The notes beneath the pieces were generated by a model. That model had not been told where the DNA came from. It ran no database searches and was given only the letters and a program-made list of their open reading frames with translations. From Bryopsis sp. KO-2023 (lineage: Eukaryota > Chlorophyta > Ulvophyceae > Bryopsidales > Bryopsidaceae): DNA of 64,000 nt. The position numbers and the translations under genes were made by a program. The stretch is from NCBI GenBank assembly GCA_030272585.1, contig BSYQ01000008.1, positions 2,170,001 through 2,234,000 of the forward strand, given 5' to 3'. Below are positions 19,986-31,796 of this stretch, piece after piece. Numbering within the stretch: position 1 is the first letter of the stretch; each line of letters opens with the position of its first letter.

Positions 19986-21319
19986 TTACAAAATCCCCAG
20001 CATCTGTACATCTCCCAAACTTTTGTTGTCAAAAACACACGACCATAACCTGTACCAAAACCATCGTGTAAACCCAAACCCAAACCCATGGACATCTGTG
20101 AGATCCACACAGCCTGCACTTGTTTTGTTGGCTGCCTGGCTGCTGCTGAAATAGCGACAATTAGATAGTTTGCTGACCCTGCTGCCGAACTGGATTGCGC
20201 ACTTCTTCCTGGAGGCCGCACTCTCCAAGACTTCAAGACTCCTCAAATATTCCCTCACCACCATTTTGTCGCCTTTGCCTGTAAAGGTTGAAGCACACAG
20301 TACTGCTCTTTACAGCGTCAGGTTCTGACCTACAACGGAAGATGTGCAAATAGGACCGCAACCTCCTCGTCTCGGAAAGGAAATCTGGCCTCTCGGCAGT
20401 GATCAGACACAACACGATCATCTCGCCCCAAATTTGTCTTCCATAACCGATGGAGCTCCATCTGAACTTCGCTTCTCAACCTGTGCAAGGCACCCTCCCG
20501 ACACCTGACATCGGGCATTGCAACTGTTCGTTAAACCCTCATGTTTTGGGCGGCATCGCGCAAGACTTACATGTTTCCACAGGTTTCTCTGTTCGTCTCA
20601 TTGTTTCTCTAGCATGGAATTGGATCCCAGACGAATCTTTGCGTTGGAATGCTGTCAGTGAGGATGGAGCAACAGACCTTGACTTATGGCGAGCATATCC
20701 ACAGCACTGATCGGCGGCACCATGCCCTGTCAAAACCACAGGAGCCGACGATGTGAACTCCGCACCATGTATCGAACAGCCTCCACAACAACTTCATCTG
20801 AGCTGTCCAGTGGGTCAGAAATCATGTTGAGTGTATCTCTTGCTGCCAACCACAGAGGGGCACCAACATTCGGGTCGAAAATCGACGAGCACGGGTGCAG
20901 TAGGGCCAGAAGGTCTGATCTGTTGATCAGGCCAAAAACTATTAGACGGCTGTTAACCCCACGATGATCCTTCATGAATTGGAAAAAGAATAGATGTGTC
21001 ACCTGAGACCATCCACCTCATCAAGGGAAGAATCAACCTCAACAAGCCGCCACAGCCTATCAGGGGCCCATTGCCTGAGTTCCCTGACTGATTTGATGCT
21101 CCCCACTCAATCTGGCGATGTCTCTTTGGTAAATGAAACGTTCACAAGATCAATAGGAGCATCCGATGGCAGGCACAAATGCAGCAGAGCAGGCAACAGT
21201 GTGGTGTTGAGCCCTCCACTGAACAGCACCACAACATGGCCAGATCTGAGTAGCGACGAGGGGTCGTCTGAAGTTTCGTGTCCCATTCGCCACTCCATAC
21301 AGTCACACCTCATCTACAG
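19986..21319 (-). pseudogene. ASNSD1-like: ASNSD1-like (asparagine synthetase domain protein), broken
   Basis: The reverse strand carries successive blocks typical of asparagine-synthetase-domain proteins. They are: the ATP-pyrophosphatase loop VVLFSGGLNTTLL (SGGxxS/T type) with PIDLVNVSF; RELRQWAPDR and LVEVD; LLALLHPCSSIFDPNVGAPL and WLAARD; VVLTGHGAADQCCGYARHK; LHRLWKTNLGRDDR and EARFPFRDEEV; and CAIQFGSRVSKL with QAANKTSAGCVDL. The order is that of ASNSD1. The frame is broken: TGA at 21107-21109 where PDR-type sequence is expected, a frame change near 20750-20830, and phases that disagree around introns near 20250-20570 and 20290-20330. An intron at about 20960-21010 is still readable. 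Probably a pseudogene; assembly errors could explain part. A coding-like stretch at about 21520-21640 (VVLVAITDEIEPPED, minus) may belong to it. Confidence 0.7.
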
Positions 21320-21659
21320 TTCGAAACACTGCACCCCTCTCAAGATTTCCCCCTAAACACAATCAACAAATTGAATGGGGTGGGAACTTTCTGAAGGAAA
21401 TGGATTTGGTGGCGACTGTTGAGCTCATGAGTAGTACTAGCAGGAGTGCTACAGACCTTCACAAAATGCAAAAAAATCCAGTGCAGTCCTACCCACTACT
21501 GCCGGCCGGTCGGCCTTGCGTTGGTGAGGGCAGCGTTCCTGGTGGTGTTGCGATAATGGCAGCAGCGTCTTCAGGAGGTTCGATTTCATCTGTGATTGCA
21601 ACGAGCACCACCCAGTCCGGCCCCGAGCCCTCTTCCTCTTAAGGTTTGAGATCGTCTTC

Positions 21660-22440
21660 TTCTTCTGAAGGGGATTCTGTCAATGGTGGCGATCGCCTGG
21701 ATGTTGCCTTCGTTGTTGAGGGTTAAATTTTCCCCTTCCTTGGCTTCCTGGTTCCGGGAGTAACTTGCAGCAAAGCGCGTTTAGATAAGCTGCACAGGTC
21801 AGAATTTGAAGCGCAAAGAGCCCTCTGGGATTCTCCAGCCCCTGAAAACATAACCAAGAAAAGCTGGGGGTTTTCTCTGTGGAGTCATGGGAAGCCATCC
21901 ATTTTTGAAGTCGATCCTTTGATTCGTTGTCCATCCATCAATCCAGCGAACTGATTTTACCTTTGCAAGAATCTATTTGGAAAGCAAATCAACATGATTG
22001 GAGAAAGCAAGAATTCGATGGACCAGCATCCTGTTGTGGGTTTTTTTTTCACTTTTTCAAGAAAGTGTACAATGCACAGGTGCAAACCTCGAACACAGAC
22101 TTGTTTTATTTTCCTTTCCCTTTTTCTTTTTCTTTTTTTTTTTTTTTGGGGGGGGGGAGGGGTGTGACAAGGTAGGAGCTAGGATTTCCAACCTTCAACA
22201 AGCAGGGGCAGGATCAACAAGATTGCAAGCAGGTGGCACTGAAATGCGTTATAGGCTGGCTCAGAAATTCAACTAACATTCATAAGGTGGCAATATCTTG
22301 AAGCCTCCTTTTTGTCCAATTTTTGCTAAAGTAAAAAACACAACAAAAAAATACTGGGGCGTAGTCCTTCAAAAAAGTAAAGTGCCGATGTGAAATACAC
22401 GCAGGACACAGCAGTTGAAAAAAAACAAACCTTCGGCTCT
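21660..22440. other. Intergenic region with T- and G-runs
   Basis: Includes a T/G homopolymer block at 22120-22160. No gene supported. Confidence 0.35.
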
Positions 22441-23125
22441 CCTTGAACTGGTGGGAAAACCCAGGGGAGCTGCGTTGCGCGATGCGTCGCTCGTGTAAGA
22501 ATCTCGCGGCGCTGCTCGAAGCAGAGCCCGAGGCCGTGCTTGGGGATGCGTCGAAAGCGTGGCTCACTGGAGGATTGCCGAGTACGCAGGCGTCGTCCAT
22601 GACCTCTTTTCACCAACCGACCTCCAAAGATCTCGTTCTGACGCTTGGACCACGCATGGCAGCAATCCTCCGTCGACCGCATGGCTCTCAGCCTATGGGA
22701 GGTCCGCGAGTACCTCGCGAGGGACTCGATCGAGTGCTCCCTCCCCTGGCCATTTTCGTTCGACTCCAGCACGCAATTGAGATCTGCGAACTGGCATTCC
22801 AAACGAGTGTGACAGATCACACCATCCACCGCATTTCGCGATTCGGTGACGTCAACCCTACGCCGCACAGGATACTAACCCCGCACAGAGTCCTGTACGG
22901 GGTTACTGTCCTGTGCGGGGTTGACTGTGCGGGGTAGAGTTTCGCCATTTCGTCCGTCGCTGACGACTTCGCCAGCGACTCCGTTTTTCCGCCCCAGATC
23001 GTGACGGGAATGCCTGGGAGTCGAACCCAGGTGTTTCCTACCATTCCCTCTCTCTGTCGCGTCGATTTTCGCGACTTCAGTTTTCGGCGGAAATCGAACG
23101 TGATTTTTTTACCCCGCACAGAGCG
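22440..23125. other. GC-richer island with uncertain coding potential and repeat fragments
   Basis: Long ORFs are open on both strands at 22443-22860, but neither translation has a recognisable domain, so I do not call a gene. 22848-22938 and 23111-23122 carry ACCCCGCACAG words related to the repeat at 19094-19948. Confidence 0.35.
23006..23048 (-). ncRNA. tRNA-like mini-hairpin (acceptor plus T-arm only)
   Basis: On the minus strand GGGAATG and CATTCCC pair as a perfect 7-bp acceptor-like stem around a T-arm-like hairpin CCTGGGTTCGACTCCCAGG with the GTTCGA core. Only about 10 bases lie between the 5' strand and the T-arm, so D- and anticodon arms are absent. It is a tRNA-derived fragment or mimic, not a normal tRNA gene. 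Confidence 0.5.
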
Positions 23126-23129
23126 GTTC

Positions 23130-24160
23130 TTCCCATAGTGCTAATTGAACGTTTCCGCATTCCTGCACCGCCTCGACAGCCTGCAGCACTCCATTATTGA
23201 GTGGTACCATCAATATGATTTTTGTTGGATTCGTTGGCAGGACGAACATCTCTTTGGGGATTGCTGACCTACGTGAATTGTTGGGCTTGGATTTGCAAGA
23301 GTGCTCGCAAAACGAACGCCCGATTAGTCGGGTATGTGGAAGAAAATTTGTGCGACCATATTTTGTTGGGGGGATTTACAGAGGGTCAAGTGCACGGACG
23401 CCTCTGTTTCCCTTCAAATTTGTGTTGCAGCACAAAATTGTGCTTTGTGACTGCAAAGCAAGGCCGAAAACGTGGTTCTGCACTGTTAAATATCGTTTGT
23501 AATCCTGAGTAAATCGTTGGACAATTTGTTTAATTGTTTTAATTTTTCTAATCTGGCTCCCACACTATCGCAAGAGAAAACCATAGCCAAAAATATGTAT
23601 GGGGTACGCATCTGTGGAATTCCTCCGAAAAGAGGCATTGAGGGTTGTACGACAAAGAGGACTGACACACACACACACACACACACTGGCACCTTTGGAT
23701 GAAAGATTTCTTGGAACATAGAAGCAGAAACATTCCAACAGAAAACTCATACTGGTGCCGGACGACATGAAGAATCTCCTCGGAGCAGTCAACGACTCAG
23801 AAACCTGTTTGAAGGAGCAATCAGCTTCCCCATCCAGTTACGTTTCATGCAGTGATCAAGAACCCGCTTGCAGAAAGGAGTCAACTGAGTTAATATTTGA
23901 GGTTTCAAAAGCGAAGCCAACATATAGCTTATCGTTCCTCTCCCTCGGAGAGTTGCCAGCGAATTTGGAACTGAACTGAACTCCCTTTTCCGAGACGGTT
24001 ATCCACGCCGGTCAGCCGCTCTATTCTTATTCATTTTCTCTTTGAAATGGACACGCACCGAACGCAACAGTTGAGATTCTAGCGGCAAACGACCAGACGA
24101 TTGCATGGATTGCTTGACAAAATTCCAATCCCTATCCCTTTGACCCTGTGCAACCCGCCT
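23130..24160. other. Region with short ORFs only
   Basis: Plus-strand ORFs at 23197-23512 and 23755-23979 give non-repetitive but unrecognised translations without signal peptides or clear splice contexts. I make no gene call. Confidence 0.3.
23667..23688. repeat. (AC)n microsatellite
   Basis: About eleven AC dinucleotides in a row. Confidence 0.9.
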
Positions 24161-24166
24161 TAAAAT

Positions 24167-24755
24167 TCACAGTTTCGTTGCAAAATTGTGGCGGGAAATC
24201 GTTCGTTGCAGGCAAAGACTACCAAAACAAAATTGATCAAACATAAAAATTCCAGCTGATATCACATCAACAAAGCTATGGCGTTTAGAATTACAGGAGG
24301 CTACAAAAAAATCCAGGACAAGGGACAAAATAACGGTATCAGCACTTAGATGTGCCAAATGTGGCTTATCCAGTCCCTTTGATTTAAACCTGTAAAGTTT
24401 ATCAACCACCAGACATTTTGACCTAGCTTTGTCACATTTCAAGCCCACTCCAACCAACAAGAAAATGCTTTCAAAAAATTGTGGCGGTCCATGAATCAAT
24501 ACAAAAAGACAAGGCTCGGATCCGAACACACTGCAGGAGTTCGAGGCCGTCTGAGAAAGCTCACGTCCTACGCAACGATCAGAACCACCATTTGAAATCC
24601 TCAAGAACCGTTTTTCACCACCACCTCCCCCCGCTGTGCCGAGGTCGAAACTTATGGATCGAATCACCCAACCAACCAGAAGAAAACTTCAAAATACCTG
24701 CAAGTGCAGGAGCGGTGAGCAGCAAGCAAGCAAGTGCGAAAGTAGAGATCTGCAT
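24167..24755 (-). pseudogene. Truncated alanine-rich family member B
   Basis: Exon 1 (24698-24755) encodes the same signal peptide as member C (MQISTFALACLLLTAPALAG). The intron and the start of exon 2 (acceptor GTAG|GACGTGAG; RELSQTASNSCSVFGS) are also homologous to 38970-39263. Similarity then stops abruptly near 24500, and an unrelated sequence continues the open frame for about 100 codons to TGA at 24167. Everything that defines the family after the first Cys is missing. Either it is a pseudogene truncated by insertion or deletion, or a chimeric gene with a new tail. CCGCCAC(A)ATTTT occurs at about 24475-24488 and 24180-24192 in the same orientation and could mark the ends of an insert. 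Confidence 0.65.
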
Positions 24756-24881
24756 GGCTTGCTTCAATCCGTTGAATTCAAAGAGTGCAAAACTGTCAAT
24801 AGAAAGAGTGCAAAACTGCCAACAGAAAGGGAAGACAGAAGTGAACAGAGGGCTGGTTGTTTCAAACCAAACCTGTGACGC

Positions 24882-24891
24882 CTTTATATGG
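24882..24891 (-). promoter_or_regulatory. TATA box of family member B
   Basis: CATATAAAGG on the minus strand, in the same context (GCGCTCCATA...AGGCGTCA) as member C at 39368-39375. Confidence 0.6.
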
Positions 24892-24959
24892 AGCGCACAG
24901 CCAAAATACTGGTGGGACCTGTTCTTGTCAATCAATGCATTCATTGAATCAAATCATTT

Positions 24960-27900
24960 ATTAATGAGTGCAGTCCCACACATTCTTCCTCCTGTCAATT
25001 CACACATCACCCCCCTGACGTAAGGATTGCCTTATGCTTTCCCCTTATTCAAAGTTTTGTTTCTTCAAAGAAAAAAAAGAAAAGGATACGTAATAACCGT
25101 AATAACGTGTCCAAAACATATGATCCCCAGGCCAGCCCTCTTTTTTTTTGGGGGGGGGCAAGATAAATTCTGGGATGAATAAATCTGTTGGAAAAGAGTC
25201 GGGAAGCAAAGCTCCATGTGGAGCTTTGCTTTCAGTATTTCAGCATTTGTAACAAACTTCTCTTGGTCAAAACTTTCGTCGTATTTTTTCACTGTTGCAT
25301 CTGCATCCTTGTTGCGATTTTTTCTACCAGTCCGGGAACTGCTTTTTTCTATCACAAAAAAAAAAGCCTACCTGACATGGCATCCCCAACTGAAAACTTT
25401 CCATAGAGAAATCATGGAGGGCGCTTATTTGCTGTGGGTCGAAGTTATTGGTTGAAAAAAGAAGTCCTGTGGATTGCACCATGTACAATTGATGACTTTT
25501 CAAAGCTGACAAGCCGAAGATCTCCTTAATTCATTCATGCCACAATAAACAAAGGGAAAAGAAAATGTCTATTAGGAAAACCTTGCAAGATTGCAGTCAG
25601 GGAACTGTGACTTTTTTGTTTTTGTCACTGGTGGCTCGTCGGCGAGCTCTGTTCCAACATTCTGTGCGTGTAATCATTGTTGTTTTTGTTGTTTTTCCAA
25701 CATTCGTTTTTGTTGTTGTTCCAACATTCGAAACGCCTACTTACCAAGTAGTCCTTACACAGCCCTGACCCGTACCACCCTGGATTCTAATTCCTCCGGA
25801 GGACCTCTCAAATTTTCTGGGCACTAATTTTAAGACTGTCTCGCCTTGAGCAATCTTGTAAAGCACATGGTAGAGATTACAAAAAAAGCCTTTGACAAAA
25901 TGAAAAAAAATGACCTTGATGAAAAAAGACCATGAATAAAAATTTGATAATCTATGTCGTTTGAATCCATGGTCGATTATTTGTTTGGTGTTTTTTTGTT
26001 ATATCACAAGGAAATTTTCTGGTTTGAAATCGTCTTCGCAAAAATCTTACGATAGTCAACTGATTGATAAATTACCAAAAACCACAACCAATGGTTTCTG
26101 ATCATTGTAATAGGAGAATATCTCTCCTACACAATGTAATTGATGTTTGTTTGTTTGTTTGTTTCTGGAACTATTAGTGGGGACTCACTGTGGGGCTGAA
26201 TTGAGGGTGGATCGAAGAGATGCCTATCCCGCTGTGATGTTGTTGGTCTTTCTTCTCAAATCTTTTCCAACATGTTGGTCGAGTGATTTCAATCGTTTTC
26301 CACAGTTGAGGTGATTTGTACAAACCCCCTGTGGTAATTTAATGTGGTTCAATGTGGTCCCATGTTCGTGGGGTGGAGGGGAGTTCCTTTTTCAACAGTG
26401 ACCTCAAGCTCAAGTTACAATCGTATCGCCCAATTTATTGCCACCATTCACAACATAACAAGGAAAAGCATTGGAAAATAGGCCGACACAACCACCTTGG
26501 TAAAAAGGATGAAAAAATGTGTTGAACCAAATTCTCTGGCATTGGTTTGAATCCATCAAAAATCGTTCCAAAAAAAAGTCTTCTTGAAAACCGAAGCAAA
26601 ATATTCCTTTACATGACACTGTGGTGTACCCTATCATTTCAGCTAACCGACAAAAAGCAAACCCACCGAATTAAAACATACAACACAGGACTCTGACAAA
26701 AAATAAATCCCTGTGGGTCTGGCAGCACGAAGGTCAAGCCTTGAAAACTCCTTATACATACAGATAGAATCATACACCTGCATAAAGATAGAATCATACA
26801 CTGGAAGAAGTTGAGGAAAGAATTCGACATGTGTGATGCTGGCCCAAATTCCTGAAATCAAAGTTCGATGGCACAGCAGCTGCTGTCCAGAACAAGGAGA
26901 AGATTCAAAAATAAAAAAAAAAAAAAAAAAAAAACCAAAAAAAAAAAAAAAAAAAAAAAACTCGACATTTCGCAGCCTGTCCGATCACTGCAGATCCTCA
27001 GAAAAAGAAAAAGCTGATATTGCAATTCAATCTAATCTCAACCCCAAACCATCCGACTTTCAATTTCCCAGCTACACCAAACTCCACTGGATAATTGCCA
27101 GCATTTCAGCCCACCATATTTCCTACTCAAAAAAAAAAATACCACCACCAGAAAACGATACGACACAAACTCCCTGGTTTTCTAACATTTTTCAGTGCAA
27201 ACTAATAATACTAATAATAATAATCTTACCCTGCTGTTCCCTTCCTGCCATTTGCGGTCCTGTTGTGGATGCATCTCAAAATTTATTTCACGGTTTGGCA
27301 ATGATCTGGCCTTTCGCAGCCGCCCTTACTTCGAAACTGTTCTAAATCTTCCTTCGAGATCTGCTCCAAATGACTGACACAAACATACACTTTGGGTCGA
27401 AACTGGGGAATTGCCTGCAGTTGTCAGAAGAAAAAAAAAAAACCCTTTAATAAAAACTGGTGAGAAACCGGCTGCTGCTGCTGCTTTGCAAATTACATTA
27501 TTCCTGGAGTGTTGCTGCAGGTAGCTACGGTTGAATTGCCATCAGGAGCACCTTTCATTATTTGTTTTCTGTAACCTGACAAATTCGACACTCACAGAAA
27601 CAACAGCCGTGCTGACTTCAGCAATAACTCAAGAAAGGGTAAAAAAAGACAAAAAAAAATCTCTAACAAGCTGCTCAAACAGAAAGAGAATCCACAAAAG
27701 CTGAACCTGATAAACATCCCCTAATGAAATTGCTCCATTCGAAGCAGGAAATGCCAACACCACGATATCTAGCAGAAAAAAGCGTCGAATTCATACCAAT
27801 GAGCAGCGGACCTATTGTTGCATGTGCTCGTTCAACACCATATTGGAATCGCCACAAAGTCCCGCTGATTTTTCACGAGACTGCGGATCTTTCAGGAGTT

Positions 27901-28340
27901 TCTTTTCTTTCAGTTTCTTTTTTTGGTTTTTTTCGTCTTCCTAAACTCGCCACATTGGAGGTCTGAGGGATCACCAAGTGCTGCACACATACAAGGGTCC
28001 TTCTCCCGCCAGTCATAAAAACTCCACAGTTGAGGAGAGTGGTGAGCAATAGGGTTGGAACTTTCGAATCTTAAAGCTTCACAGCAATGTTCTACTCTTG
28101 CTGCATTTAATATAATTTCTTTCGGTCGATTGAACTCACTCCTAGGAGAAAGTGTAAAAGGCCTTTCACGCTGTCTGCACTGCTAACTCCTGTCGTTTCG
28201 TTTCCGAGTTGAATATTTCACTAGGCTTTCCAATATAACACCATGAAAAAAAAATTCAAACAAAAATTCCCCCTCCAAAAAAATATAAAAAAATAATAAT
28301 ATATATTTGGAAAAAACAAATAGACACAAAGTCGCCCAAA
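24960..28340. other. Long AT-rich region without a supportable gene
   Basis: 3.4 kb of low GC with poly-A tracts (26911-26960), a CTG run at about 27471-27486, G/T homopolymers and a copy of an interspersed TTTG-type repeat at 26121-26164. No ORF longer than about 170 codons and none with domain features. It could contain UTRs, introns or non-coding RNA, but nothing shows it directly. Confidence 0.4.
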
Positions 28341-28347
28341 ATTTCCT

Positions 28348-29773
28348 CTAAGCATCACTGATTTCCACTTGTTTCGATCGTTTCGGTTGGTCCCTCACAC
28401 TGTCTTTCATGAAAGCAACCACGAGACCATCAAACACCAGCATCCCCCCCACCAACCAAATCGCTGCCTTGTAAGATCCAGTTTGATCCGCCACTATTCC
28501 AGTCAACATAGGACCCAGCAACCCACTCAAATTCCCAATAGAATTCAGCCAAGCTAATCCAAACCCCTTGTTTTCATCAGTCATGAACGACATGGCCAGG
28601 GAAAGCCAAGGTCCAGCCGTCCCATTCACCCCGATATGCCCAATGATCAAAGCTACGAAACCCAATACGATATTGATGTCCGCCAACCAGGGTAACAGCA
28701 TGAACACCCCCCCGCCGACCACCCACAACCCCATGCAATGAATCTTCCTGTCCTTCAGCTTTCCGGAGGTCCATCCGAATAGCACAACAGCCACCGAGGA
28801 GAAACCATACGGGATGGCCGAGAGAATAGCTGCCTGTACGCCCTTCGGATCCGAACTGCTCGCTTTCGTCCAGTTCAGCCCCCCTCCATTCACCATCGCA
28901 TCGATCCAAATCGGGGTCCAAAACATGGTGGTATACATCATCGTCCCGAAAAGAAACCCGGTCAGCACGATCAACCACAGCCGCCAGTTCAAAATCACGG
29001 TCCTGACCAAATATGGGAAGTTCCTATGCATGCCGGATTTCTGCTGTGTGGTGCAATTGTCTTTTTTCAAGATTTGTCGCTCTCTGATGGTCAGAAACCC
29101 CACAGAACTCGGCGATTTGGGTAAAAACATCATGCTCCCAGCCCCGATCAACAGCTGAAATCACAGCTGGAATGCCTTCCAGCACGAAGAGCCATTGCCA
29201 GCCCTGGAGATTCAACACACCGTCCATTTCCAGAATGGCAGCCCCCAGTTGAGCCGACAAACCCATGCCTACCGTAATTCCTGCATTTGCAACCCCGATG
29301 GCCCAAGCCAGTCGATCCTCCGGAAAAAAGAACGCGAGGTAGTAAGTCAGACCAGGAAACGTCCCAGCCTCGAACATCCCCAAAATCAATCGCAACACGT
29401 AAAGCTGGGTCGCGTTCTGAGCAAACGCGGTGAGTGATGCCGCGATTCCCCAACCGATCAGCAGCGTCCCTAGCCACACCGGTCCTCCGATCTTCTGGAG
29501 GGCGGCGTTGCTGGGGATTTGGAAAAGCATGTACGTGACGAAAAACAAACTGGAGGCGGTGCCGAACTCCGACTTGGAAAGTTTCAAGTCTGCAGACATG
29601 GGGATGGCCCCTAAGCTGATGTTTGTTCTATCCACGAAGCACACGAGGCTTATCAAGAAAGCAAGAGGGAGGAGCCTCAGCCCAATTTTCTTGTAAACCG
29701 CGTCGCGATCTTCCTTGCTGTACTCCGCCACCGGTGTTGCGCTGGGCAAAAGCGGGGCTGTGGGGTCCTCCAT
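28348..29773 (-). CDS. MFS transporter, anion/cation symporter (ACS) type, with one frame break
   Basis: About 470 residues in two frames that join near 29150. N-terminal half (from ATG 29773): VCFVDRTNISLGA in the first helix region, then helices 2-6 with RLILGMFEAGTFPGLTYYL and LEGIPAV, all typical of the allantoate/tartrate-type ACS family of the major facilitator superfamily. C-terminal half: LPKSPSSVGFLTIRER, then helices 7-12 (GPWLSLAMSFMTDENKGFGL, NLSGLLGPMLTGIVAD). It would move an organic anion across a membrane. There are no classical introns, unlike its neighbours, which fits an origin by transfer but does not prove it. The halves are offset by one frame; removing the 10 bases GTGATTTCAG would restore GIPALLIGAG. 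Frameshift error, pseudogene or unusual splicing are all possible. Confidence 0.8.
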
Positions 29774-29779
29774 GTTGGC

Positions 29780-30390
29780 AAAAAAAAAAAGAGTCGCTTC
29801 ACCAGGTGAAGCCAGCCACTGCGCGCGGATTGGGGTGCAACCCGCGGAATTGCAACCCGACGATTCGAAAAAATCGTCCCACGTGACACGACTGATTTAG
29901 TCATTATCCATTACTTGAAGCAGGTCAAAATCATTCACATAATATCGTACGCTCCCTGACTCCGATCCCGTTTCCAGGACTGTGTTTTGAAAACAAACGA
30001 GTGGGTTGCAGATTCGTCTGGACACTGTAAAGTGCCAGTCAGACTGTAGGGAGTTGAATGGGGGGGGATTGATGCATTGATACTGTGATGGCTGGCTTGA
30101 TGGAATGAGACGAAGTGGGTAGGATATTGCAGCAGCCATGAAGTTCAACATTCTTGAATGTATGGCTGCCTGTTTGTATCTCCTCTGGCATGTGCAATTT
30201 TGATTCTCAACACGGTTTGAGTCGCCTGGGGGAGTTGAATTTTTTATTCTCAACAACACAATTTGGAACGGACATACGTTCGACACATCAGCGTTTTGCG
30301 ATTCTGCCATGTAAGACAATACAGCCGACAATGCTGGATTCGGTGAGACTGCTTTGCTTTCTTTTTTCTGAGACGATATTGGCTGAAGCT
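29780..30390. other. Intergenic region between divergent genes
   Basis: Likely holds the promoters of the MFS gene (-) and the WSSYP-domain gene (+). No specific site identified. Confidence 0.35.
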
Positions 30391-30397
30391 TGGAACG

Positions 30398-31115
30398 ATG
30401 GATATCAGCGACCAACGTGAATATGGTGGTACGTTGTTTCAGGAAACGAAACGAAAACGAACCAGAGCTTGGTCACTTTGTTTTCTGGGCGACGCTTTTT
30501 TTGGTGGAGGGTTTTTAGAGAGAGAGCTGGTTTGCTTTCGGCGTATGTGAAGCCGTCGTAGAAACGTTCGTCAAGCGCAGTCGGAGAACGGTGGCGGCCT
30601 TGGAAAAAGCTTTAACGAACGGGAACCCGGCGGAAAACCTCCCTCCTCTTCCCTCAGACGTCGTTCTCAAAATCCTCGACTCGGCGGAGTACTGGTGTTG
30701 CGTCGAAAAGCGATGCGAGTCGTCTATTCGAGGGCAAAACATGAACTTTCGGATTTTCAGATTTGGCCCGATTCCTGGCCAACCAAAGAGAATCGAACTG
30801 AGAGTGGAATCGCACGACCAAGGGTGGTCGAGTTATCCCCATGACCATGGAACGAAGCGGGGGTCTTTCACATGGGGCGAGGTCGACGTGATCGACGGAA
30901 ACGGGCGATCGAAACTGGGAGGTAGGCCTCGAGTTTTTACCAACATCCACGCCGACAGCGATTGGCAAATCCACGACGTTTCTTTCGATCATGACCAGGG
31001 GTTCATGAGAGTTTTGGGCCAGGGTGACAGTGTGGAGCTCTGCCTTCGGTCGATGTGTCCTTTGTGGGAGATCTTTGTTCGCTCGGCAAGAATGGCGTTG
31101 TACTTTCAGCAGTGA
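30398..31115 (+). CDS. Protein with F-box-like start and WSSYP-type beta domain
   Basis: The main exon runs from about 30523 to TGA 31113-31115. No in-frame ATG precedes the conserved part, so a short first exon at 30398-30428 (MDISDQREYG, donor G|GTACGT) joined to an acceptor near 30522 is proposed. This fits phase but is uncertain. Residues LPPLPSDVVLKILD look like the start of an F-box. The C-terminal about 100 residues contain RVESHDQGWSSYPHDHGT, SFTWGEV, FTNIHADSDWQIHDV, GDSVELCLRSMCPLWEIFVR and a final SARMALYF. I recognise these as a conserved fungal/plant-type domain found next to F-box or ankyrin regions, without a firm name. If the F-box is real it may recruit substrates to an SCF ubiquitin ligase. 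Confidence 0.65.
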
Positions 31116-31796
31116 TGCTCTTTCAAGAATCTGAAGAAAAATAGAATTTGGGAGCAAAAAGGCAGTTCTTGTAGATTGTCCAGGTGCCAGAAACATACCC
31201 CATTTCTGTCGGTCGTCAGGTTGAAACAAACCATTTCTGTCGGTTTATTTTTCAACCGATAAGTAGGGGCCATAATGAAAAAAAAAGGGAATTGAATTTC
31301 AAGTACCCACTCCCGGCTTCAATTTTTCTGAAGAGAGAATCCAAGTGGCGTTTTTTTCGCTAACAAAAAACAGTAGACTCCAACAACATCCAAGACCAGT
31401 CCTCCCAGAGTAGAGTCAATTGTGTCAGACCAAATGTGAGGTATGACTGACAGGCAAAGATTAGACCCAGGAGGGGTGCTAGAAAAAACGAGTGCAGTGA
31501 CAATGTGACAAGAGATTTGATATTTAGAGTATCAGTTCTAAAAAAACCCAAGTCAGTTCATGCACAAGGACTACAAGCGGCTTGGTAATGGGGTCCGTGA
31601 GAGGATGGTGAAGGAAAAAAGATCATGCCAAACAACTTGTTTTTGTCGCAAGAACTTTGTTGAAAAAAAAAAGGGAAAAAAAAAAGGAATTCTACTCGCA
31701 AGACACTTTACTTGAAACCAAACAATAAGGGAAGAAGAAGAGAATAACAAAAAAAAAGGAATTTCAGCTCGTTGGAAACACAAAGGTCACCCAAAA

